From JBCCQH01 sp039024435 (lineage in GTDB: Bacteria; Bacteroidota; Bacteroidia; J057; JADKCL01), in contig JBCCQH010000177.1 in NCBI GenBank assembly GCA_039024435.1, positions 1 to 8,165 of the forward strand: a stretch of 8,165 nucleotides of DNA. Reading direction: 5' to 3'. The first letter of the stretch is position 1. Every line of letters starts with the position of its first letter. The position numbers and the translations under genes are program-made. Below, one piece after another: positions 1-5,075 of this stretch. The notes beneath the pieces were generated by a model that made no database searches, was not told the DNA's origin, and saw only the letters and a program-made list of their open reading frames with translations.

Positions 1-388
1 ATTCCGGATGCAAGTGATCCCGGATCTACGGGCGGGAACGATTGCCGACCGGGCCGGCAAGGCGATCAGTCCCCGGGCGAGCATCCTCACCACCAATTTT
101 GGCGCCTACAACCAGTTGAAGGATCGGTTTGCCAGGCACCTCCCGGTACGGGCCCAAGGCAAAAAGGCGGTCAAATTGCTGCCCTGGGTACACATTTCGG
201 TCACCAACGTGAAGCGCAACCTCTCGGGAATATTCCACGGTGTGAGCGAAAAGTACTTGCAGAACTACCTGGATGAATTCTGCTACAAGCTGAACCGACG
301 CTACGAAGGGGAATCCCGATTTGCGACCATCCTGGGCAATTCGCTCCGGCATTGGAACAAATATCACGTGTGGCAAAGAAGCGGATAA
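1..388 (+). mobile_element. Partial IS1595-type insertion sequence (right part only)
   Basis: The truncated transposase implies an insertion sequence whose left end lies outside the window. The right terminal inverted repeat and the target duplication cannot be fixed because there is no left end to compare. The true right boundary probably lies a little beyond the TAA at 386-388, before or within the repeat-rich stretch that follows. Confidence 0.5.
2..388 (+). CDS. IS1595-family (ISXO2-like) transposase, C-terminal part
   Basis: This is the 3' end of a transposase gene that begins before the window: the frame is open from base 2, so the ATG at base 8 is internal rather than the true start. 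The C-terminal half has the ISXO2/IS1595 pattern: LPWVHISVTNVKRNLSGIFH, then a conserved VSEKYLQNYLDEF and an NRRY near the end (about residues 59-99 counted from the ATG at 8). Such enzymes are DDE-type transposases that cut and paste their own element. In the families I know, the second catalytic Asp sits in a TTD/VTD motif about five residues before a Tyr. Here the matching stretch reads ILTTNFGAYNQL, with no Asp, so the copy may be inactive. It ends with TAA and converges on the glycosyltransferase gene. Family assignment is good; inactivity is an inference from a partial protein. Confidence 0.8.
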   Translation, partial: FRMQVIPDLRAGTIADRAGKAISPRASILTTNFGAYNQLKDRFARHLPVRAQGKKAVKLLPWVHISVTNVKRNLSGIFHGVSEKYLQNYLDEFCYKLNRRYEGESRFATILGNSLRHWNKYHVWQRSG

Positions 389-469
389 CCATTTTGATTA
401 CTTGCGCGATTTCCGATTTTCATTGGGCGCAAGGGAATTTCCAATTGATTGATTTCCAATTTCTGAAGA

Positions 470-590
470 GCGCGTTCGGAACGCGCAAGCACCAATGATT
501 CGAATTTGACCCAAAAGTCGCTTCGGCACGTGGATCGTGGCCGCATGGTACACCGTAGGGGGCGAGGATTTTTCTTTGAGGATTTCCAAT
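470..590. repeat. Extragenic repeat, copy 1 (hairpin, spacer, core)
   Basis: The unit opens with a perfect inverted repeat, GCGCGTTCGGAACGCGC (470-486, 8-bp arms around one base). A 23-nt spacer follows, then a core from 510 to 590 that starts CCCAAAAGTCGCTTC and ends ATTTCCAAT. The core aligns with 784-866. In the best-conserved part (about 517-555) all five differences between copies are transitions. The strand is undefined. The repeat could be an extragenic palindromic element, a MITE-like remnant, or the trace of an old duplicated sequence. Confidence 0.6.
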
Positions 591-683
591 GGCCGGATTT
601 CCAATCACCACTCCGTCGATTGGCGGCGGGGAAGCGCTACCCATTGAAAATTCTTGGTTGCGGCAAGGATGGGAGGGACATTG

Positions 684-704
684 GTCCCGCGGGCCCGGCG
701 GGAC
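684..704. repeat. GC-rich stem-loop between the repeat copies
   Basis: GTCCCGC (684-690) pairs perfectly with GCGGGAC (698-704) around the 7-nt loop GGGCCCG. No run of T follows on either strand, so it is not a classical intrinsic terminator. It lies between the two repeat copies and may be part of the same composite element. Confidence 0.45.
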
Positions 705-736
705 GGAGCTACGCGAACTCCCGGAACAGCCTGGTG

Positions 737-866
737 CTGACGGGTCGGTGACGCGTCAGTAGCTGCCCGTATCAACTCCAGCTCCCAAAAAGTCGCTTCA
801 GCACGCGAATCGTAGCCGCACGGTACACCGGATGGACCCAAGGATTTTGCCGTGAGAATTTCCAAT
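737..866. repeat. Extragenic repeat, copy 2 (hairpin, spacer, core)
   Basis: This copy has the same layout as copy 1. Inverted repeat arms CTGACG (737-742) and CGTCAG (754-759) are followed by a 24-nt spacer and a core at 784-866 that starts CCCAAAAAGTCGCTTC and ends ATTTCCAAT. The hairpin sequence differs from that of copy 1 while its presence and its distance to the core are kept, which suggests the structure matters more than the bases. The shared core includes the blocks GCCGCA and GGTACACCG. Confidence 0.6.
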
Positions 867-956
867 CAACGTACTCCTAAGACCACCAATTATGGGACTT
901 GATCGCCAATCGCGTGTACCTGCCGTCCGGGAGGGCTGCACCTCGAATTCCCTCTC

Positions 957-1958
957 CTACCCAAATCGGTCCTGAATCGCCGCTTGCACGCGCTCGACAG
1001 TGAGTTCCCGCATGCAGCGAAAATGACCTTTGGGGCACTCGGCGTGGCCGATTTTGGAGCAGGGACGGCAGTCGAGGGGACCAGGGTGCTGCACGAGGAG
1101 GGCATTTTCCGCCCGGTAGGGGGCAAAACCGATCTCGGGGACGGTACTGCCCCACAAACTGCAAACTGGGAGTCTGAGCGCCACGGCAATGTGCATCAAG
1201 CCGGTATCGTGGGTGATGACCAATTGCGCGGTGGTCATCAAGGCGGCGGAATCGAGCAATCCCCCCTGGCCAGCAGCGACGTAGCTCGGAACATTGATCG
1301 CCGCGGCGATCTCCCGGGCTTCCTCGGCTTCGGCGGGACCTCCGATAAGGATGACGGGTTGGCTGAGTTCGTTCAGCAGGTCAATGAAATGCGCAGTTGG
1401 CCATTTCTTCGTGGCAAACTTTCCCCCCAGTACCACTGCGATGGGAGGCTGCCCCGGAAATTGGGTTGCAACCCGGCGGGCAGCGCGGGCGCGCATCTCC
1501 TCGGGCAGGAAAAATTCCAGCCCTTCGCCATCCAGGCCACAGCCCAAAGGCCGGAGGGCCGTGGCGTATCGTTCGACCGTGTGGCGGGTCGGCAATTGGC
1601 CCCAGCGGAACCGCATGTAGAGCAAAATCGGCCAGCGGTCCTTTTCATAAGTGGAAGCCGGCACCCGCAGCCGGGCCTTGATCAGGCGCGAGCGCAGGGA
1701 ACGGTGCAGGTCCAAAACATAATCGAAGCCTTCCGCACGCAGTTCCCGGACCGTAGCGTTTAGATCCCCGGCAAACAGGTGCAATTGATCGATGCCCGGA
1801 TGGTGGGCGAGGAGAGGGGCGTAGGCTTCCTTGGTGAGGAAATGGATGCGGGCCTCGGGCTGGCACCGGCGCAGGCTGCGGATGACCGGGCTGGTCAGCA
1901 CAATATCGCCGATGGAACTGAGGCGGATGATGAGAATTTTGCCCGGAGTGGACCGCAT
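957..1958 (-). CDS. GT9 family glycosyltransferase (heptosyltransferase-like)
   Basis: This 333-aa protein is a glycosyltransferase family 9 (ADP-heptose:LPS heptosyltransferase-like) enzyme, which in Gram-negatives transfers a sugar from a nucleotide donor to the LPS core or a related surface glycan at the inner face of the cytoplasmic membrane. The N-terminal Rossmann-type half begins with KILIIRLSSIGDIVLTSPV (residues 7-25). The C-terminal half carries GGKFATKKWP (178-187), the donor-site motif HDTGLMHIAVAL (250-261) and SLWGSTVPEIGFAPY (267-281). It ends with the cysteine cluster C297/C300/C308/C315 common in this family. Full family length suggests an intact gene. The ATG at 1958 directly follows a TAnnTTTG promoter box and has no Shine-Dalgarno sequence. 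The gene is 71 bp downstream of the damaged small ORF after recQ and may have its own promoter. Acceptor and donor sugars cannot be told from sequence. Confidence 0.92.
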   Translation of the reverse strand: MRSTPGKILIIRLSSIGDIVLTSPVIRSLRRCQPEARIHFLTKEAYAPLLAHHPGIDQLHLFAGDLNATVRELRAEGFDYVLDLHRSLRSRLIKARLRVPASTYEKDRWPILLYMRFRWGQLPTRHTVERYATALRPLGCGLDGEGLEFFLPEEMRARAARRVATQFPGQPPIAVVLGGKFATKKWPTAHFIDLLNELSQPVILIGGPAEAEEAREIAAAINVPSYVAAGQGGLLDSAALMTTAQLVITHDTGLMHIAVALRLPVCSLWGSTVPEIGFAPYRAENALLVQHPGPLDCRPCSKIGHAECPKGHFRCMRELTVERVQAAIQDRFG

Positions 1959-1963
1959 GGGGG

Positions 1964-1971
1964 CAAAGATA
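1964..1971 (-). promoter_or_regulatory. Candidate -7 promoter box for the glycosyltransferase gene
   Basis: On the minus strand the sequence is TATCTTTG, an exact match to the Bacteroidota -7 consensus TAnnTTTG, followed by CCCCC and then the ATG. With only five bases between box and start codon, transcription would begin at or next to the ATG, giving a leaderless or nearly leaderless mRNA. No clear TTTG is seen 17-23 bases upstream, which lowers confidence. Confidence 0.4.
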
Positions 1972-2029
1972 GGAATTGTTCCCGGAGCGTCCGGTGCATT
2001 TCGCGCTGCCCAAATCCGGCCGATTGGAC

Positions 2030-2237
2030 CTAGCGGCCGTGCTCGTGGGCCCTGAGCGCTTCGGGGGTGGGCTCGGCAAAATCGGGGTCGTTGTCCGCAG
2101 GGTAAAAAACGTCCTTCCAGCAGTTCTTGATCGGCAAGGCGCCCGGGACAGCCCGTTGACCTGGAGTTGCGGGGTTACGCCGAAAATACCGCGTAGACCG
2201 ACGCAATCGCTTCCTGCAGGGCCGTTCGGTGGTCCAT
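2030..2237 (-). pseudogene. Small frame-damaged ORF coupled to recQ
   Basis: Just one base after the recQ TGA an ATG (2237-2235) opens MDHRTALQEAIASVYAVF, but this frame stops at a TAA (2177-2175). The coding signal then appears to move. A second frame from about 2181 reads GVTPQLQVNGLSRAP. A third from about 2137 reads LPIKNCWKDVFYPADNDP and stays open to a TAG at 2032-2030, ending in EALRAHEHGR. G+C at third codon positions is high in each piece when read in its own frame (15/20, 13/16 and 29/35), as expected for this genome. The likeliest explanation is one gene of about 70 codons that lost single bases near the TTTT run at 2183-2186 and near 2140, or sequencing errors at those points. I do not recognise the family. 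The TGATATG junction implies it was translationally coupled to recQ. Confidence 0.42.
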
Positions 2238-2238
2238 A

Positions 2239-4167
2239 TCAGTTGCGCGGGGCATTTTTCCCTTCTCTTACTTGCAGGCCACCGACTTTTTCCAGCTCGC
2301 CCCGGTCTAGCATGTCACGCAAGACCTCCAGGCGTTGTCGGGCGGTTCCGACCTCAATTCCCGCCAGCAAATCCCGAATTTCCGCCGGATCTGCCTGTAC
2401 CCCCCGGAGAATCGCCGAACGAATCTCCGCGATCCGCCCCACTGTCAATTTGCCCGCCGCCTTTTCCCGGCAGTGGTCGCAGATGCCACATTCGTCTGCT
2501 CGCTCCTCCCCAAAGTACTTTTCGAGCATGCGGCTGCGGCACATCCGCGCCGGTGTTTCCGCATAGCGCCGCAGCATTTCCAGGCGGAATTTCCCCTGTC
2601 GGCCCAAAAACTCGTACTGCGACCAGTTCAGCAATTGCGGGTGCAAACGTTGCCGGGGCCGTAGAAAGCGCACCGTTGGTTCACCCCGGGGGGCTTTGTA
2701 GCGGATGATTTCGCGGGCCGCCAATTGCTTCAGGCGCCGTTCCAATACCTCCACCTCCCACTCGAGTTGCCGGGCCCAGACCACCGGGGAAAACCGCATC
2801 CACTCCCGGTAGACCTCCCCTCCCAAAGAACGCAGTAAAAAGTCGATCAGGGGCGCATGGTCGGGGAAGCGATCTTTGTAGGCCAATACATCCGCCGGAC
2901 GCACCGCTACCCGCACGTAGCCGTAATCATCCGGCCCATCCTGCAGGCTCAGTAGCCCCCGCTGATCCATGATCCGCACTGAGTTGTAGAGCTTGAGGGG
3001 GTGGACCTGGAACCGCTTGCCGACCTCGGCCGGATCAAACGGAAAGCTGCGCTCCGGCACCCCGGTGTTGGCCAATCGGTAGGCATTTGCGATGATCTCA
3101 TAATGCTTGCGGAAGACCTCCCAGCTGGGGTACTTCTCTTCCACCCAGCGCTCGAGTTCGTGGAGGTCTTGGGGATGGTCAAATGCGACTGCGCTTGCTG
3201 CTTTGCCGTCGCGCCCCGCTCGCCCGGCTTCCTGGTAGTAGCTTTCCAGGTCCGAGGGGAGATTGTAGTGCAGCACAAAGCGCACGTCCGGCTTGTCGAT
3301 CCCCATCCCGAAGGCATTGGTGGCGGTGATGACGCGGATTTTGTTGGCGATCCATTGCTGTTGTACGTGGTTGCGGTCGGTAGCGGACATGCCGCCGTGG
3401 TAGGCCGCGGCCGACTCACCGTGGCGCTGGAGCAAGTCCGCCAGGGCCTGGGTGCGCTTGCGGGTGCGGGCGTAAATGATGCCGGAACCGGGGGTGTCCT
3501 GGAGAAACTGCAAGATGCGGTCGGGCACGCGTTCGCTGGAGATGACGCGGTAGCTGAGGTTGTCCCGCCGAAAGCTTTTGCGGAAAATCGCCGGGTCGCG
3601 CAGTTCTAGCTTGTCTTGGATATCTTCCTGGACCCGGGGGGGAGCGGTTGCGGTGAGGGCGATGGCCGGTACCTGGGGCAAGGTTTCCCGCAGTTCGCCG
3701 ATTTTGAGGTAGGCCGGCCGAAAATCGTAACCCCACTGGCTGATGCAATGCGCTTCGTCCACCGCCAGGAGCGACACCTCCATTTGCGGGAGCCGGGCCC
3801 GAAACATGTCGGTAGCGAGCCGCTCGGGGGCCAGGTACAAGAATTTGTAGCGCCCGTCCATCGCATTTTGCAGCTTCCGGTCGATGTCGCGGCGGCGCAG
3901 ACTGGAATTGATGTAGGCGGCGGGAATGTGGCGGGAATTCAAATGTGCTACTTGATCACGCATGAGGGCAATCAGCGGGGAAATGACGATGGTCAGCCCG
4001 GGGAGGACCATTCCGGGTACTTGAAAGCAAATCGATTTGCCCCCACCGGTCGGCAATAGCGCCATGGTGTCGCGGCCGGCCAGCACCGACTCAATGATGT
4101 CTTCCTGCTGCGGGCGGAAGGCGGGATAGCCCCAGTATTCCTGCAATATGTTCAGTGGCGTCGGCAC
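2239..4167 (-). CDS. recQ: RecQ-family ATP-dependent DNA helicase
   Basis: This 642-aa superfamily 2 helicase would unwind DNA 3' to 5' during recombination and repair. The motifs are in order: FRPQQ (17-21, the RecQ motif 0), Walker A LPTGGGKS (38-45), DEAHCISQWGYDFRP (137-151, DEAH box plus aromatic-rich loop), LTATAP (171-176), IIYARTRKRTQ (230-240), ATNAFGMGIDKPDVRFVLH (282-300) and QEAGRAGRDG (312-321, arginine finger region). A four-cysteine zinc site is at C543, C560, C563 and C566. There is no obvious HRDC domain. The start is GTG: an in-frame TAA lies three codons upstream and no ATG precedes the conserved region. AAGGTG close before it is a weak ribosome binding site. It lies 80 bp downstream of the LolD-like gene on the same strand. 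Confidence 0.95.
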   Translation of the reverse strand: MPTPLNILQEYWGYPAFRPQQEDIIESVLAGRDTMALLPTGGGKSICFQVPGMVLPGLTIVISPLIALMRDQVAHLNSRHIPAAYINSSLRRRDIDRKLQNAMDGRYKFLYLAPERLATDMFRARLPQMEVSLLAVDEAHCISQWGYDFRPAYLKIGELRETLPQVPAIALTATAPPRVQEDIQDKLELRDPAIFRKSFRRDNLSYRVISSERVPDRILQFLQDTPGSGIIYARTRKRTQALADLLQRHGESAAAYHGGMSATDRNHVQQQWIANKIRVITATNAFGMGIDKPDVRFVLHYNLPSDLESYYQEAGRAGRDGKAASAVAFDHPQDLHELERWVEEKYPSWEVFRKHYEIIANAYRLANTGVPERSFPFDPAEVGKRFQVHPLKLYNSVRIMDQRGLLSLQDGPDDYGYVRVAVRPADVLAYKDRFPDHAPLIDFLLRSLGGEVYREWMRFSPVVWARQLEWEVEVLERRLKQLAAREIIRYKAPRGEPTVRFLRPRQRLHPQLLNWSQYEFLGRQGKFRLEMLRRYAETPARMCRSRMLEKYFGEERADECGICDHCREKAAGKLTVGRIAEIRSAILRGVQADPAEIRDLLAGIEVGTARQRLEVLRDMLDRGELEKVGGLQVREGKNAPRN

Positions 4168-4247
4168 TTCACCTTAAACTAAGCCGCCGTCACCACAAAA
4201 GAAAGGGGACAGGCGCATTGCCTTGCCTAAACGAGGGAAAAATCGGT
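4168..4247 (-). promoter_or_regulatory. Short spacer before recQ with weak promoter and RBS signals
   Basis: On the minus strand TAGTTTAA (7 of 8 bases of TAnnTTTG) ends six bases before the recQ GTG, with TTTC 19 bases upstream in place of TTTG. AAGGTG overlaps the same stretch as a possible ribosome binding site. Short AGGC/GCCT arms followed by a pyrimidine tract could weakly terminate the lolD transcript. None of this is strong; read-through from lolD into recQ is equally possible. Confidence 0.25.
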
Positions 4248-4958
4248 TCAGGAGGACAGGATGATGCCGTCCTTCATCCGGAGGCAACGGTTGGCGGCGC
4301 GGGCGAGATTCTCGTTGTGGGTGGTGATCAGAAAGCCCACGTTGAGGTCCCGAGCGAGATCCTTGAAGAGTTGGTAGAGGTTTTCGCTGTTGGCGGAATC
4401 AAGGTTGCCGGTGGGCTCGTCGGCGAGGATCAGGCGGGGACGATTCATCAGGGCCCGGGCGACGGCGACGCGTTGCTGCTCCCCGCCGGACAACTGGCTG
4501 GGCCGGTGGTCAAAGCGCGCTTGCAATCCCAGGTAGGCCAGCAGTTCATCGGCGCGTGCATCGGCGGTTTTGCGGTCCATGCCGGCTATGTAAGCGGGCA
4601 GGGCGACGTTTTCCCGGGCATTGAACTCCGGCAGCAAGTGGTGGAACTGAAAGACAAAGCCCAGTTTGGCATTGCGGAAATCGGCTTTGTGGGATTCCTT
4701 CAGGCGCGTGATATTGACGTTTTCGAAGTAGACCTCGCCCAGGTCGGGTTCATCCAGGGTGCCGAGAATCTGCAGGAGGGTGCTTTTTCCCGCTCCCGAG
4801 GCCCCGACCAAACTTACGATTTCGCCTTCGCGCACTTTGAGGTCGACGCCTTTCAGGACTTCCAATTGACCAAATGTGCGCACAATGCCTTCGGCGCGCA
4901 GCATCGGGACAGCGGTGGCAGGAACATCGGAAGCCAGGGAACTCAAATTGGAGGACAT
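4248..4958 (-). CDS. lolD: LolD-like ABC transporter ATP-binding protein
   Basis: This is an ABC ATPase of the LolD/MacB type, 236 aa from the chosen start. In LolCDE it drives release of lipoproteins from the inner membrane towards the outer membrane. Visible motifs (236-aa numbering) are Walker A GASGAGKST (52-60), the Q-loop FQFHHLLPEF (Q104; QFHHLLPEF is characteristic of LolD), signature LSGGEQQRVAVARAL (156-170), Walker B LILADEPTGNLD (176-187) and the switch His in TTHNEN (H214). The frame stays open upstream to an ATG at 5057, but that would put a transcription terminator inside the coding region, so I reject it. ATG 4958 is used here. ATG 4904 (218 aa, beginning MLRAEGIVRTFG) fits the usual family N-terminus equally well or better. 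No permease partner gene is adjacent, so the exact transporter role is inferred from motifs. Confidence 0.85.
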   Translation of the reverse strand: MSSNLSSLASDVPATAVPMLRAEGIVRTFGQLEVLKGVDLKVREGEIVSLVGASGAGKSTLLQILGTLDEPDLGEVYFENVNITRLKESHKADFRNAKLGFVFQFHHLLPEFNARENVALPAYIAGMDRKTADARADELLAYLGLQARFDHRPSQLSGGEQQRVAVARALMNRPRLILADEPTGNLDSANSENLYQLFKDLARDLNVGFLITTHNENLARAANRCLRMKDGIILSS

Positions 4959-5016
4959 ACCAGAGGATTTCTGCGAAGAAACGGATTTTTGGATGAGGGG
5001 ACAAGGGGAAATGGTT

Positions 5017-5052
5017 GGGGAAAAAGAAAAGGGGCGGTTGTACAACCGCCCC
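5017..5052 (-). terminator. Intrinsic terminator of the metalloprotease gene
   Basis: Bases 5031-5052 form a perfect 22-nt palindrome with 11-bp arms (GGGGCGGTTGT and ACAACCGCCCC). On the minus strand it is followed by TTTTCTTTTT. It begins 23 bases after the protease TAA. The very GC-rich stem plus U-tract is a classical Rho-independent terminator and isolates the lolD-recQ block from the protease transcript. The T-tract exists only on the minus-strand side, so it acts in that direction. Confidence 0.88.
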
Positions 5053-5075
5053 TTCATCAGTCAGTAATATAACGC

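Larger units (their letters stand above)
389..956. other. Gene-free, repeat-rich spacer between transposase and glycosyltransferase
   Basis: There is no credible coding region in these 568 bases. Short open frames on both strands have no recognisable domains and cross the repeats. The stretch contains two diverged copies of a hairpin-plus-core repeat (470-590 and 737-866), a further GC-rich stem-loop at 684-704, and five exact ATTTCCAAT words (437-445, 452-460, 582-590, 597-605, 858-866). No T-tract terminator for either convergent gene is visible. Confidence 0.6.

Noticed and set aside
470..486. Inverted repeat as a terminator for the transposase
   Set aside because: The stem is strong but no T-run follows on either strand; it fits better as part of the repeat unit.
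605..865. 86-codon minus-strand frame across repeat copy 2 (and shorter ones across copy 1)
   Set aside because: The peptides shared by both copies (for example VPCG, RAEATF) come from the DNA repeat itself. Outside the core the frames diverge, and differences between copies do not favour third codon positions.
437..866. CRISPR array
   Set aside because: The repeated 9-mers are too short and irregular, there are no uniform spacers, and no cas genes are present.
984..1763. 259-codon open frame on the + strand opposite the glycosyltransferase
   Set aside because: It is in codon register with the GT9 gene and has no recognisable motif, whereas the minus strand has full GT9 motifs.
1976..2566. 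196-codon + strand frame covering the recQ 3' end and spacer
   Set aside because: Its composition is rich in Pro, Arg and Ser with no family features, and it overlaps the recQ zinc-site coding region on the other strand.
4155..5072. 305-codon open frame on the + strand opposite lolD
   Set aside because: It is in exact antisense register with the LolD-like ATPase, shows no domain motifs and runs across the protease terminator; the minus-strand frame carries all ABC motifs.
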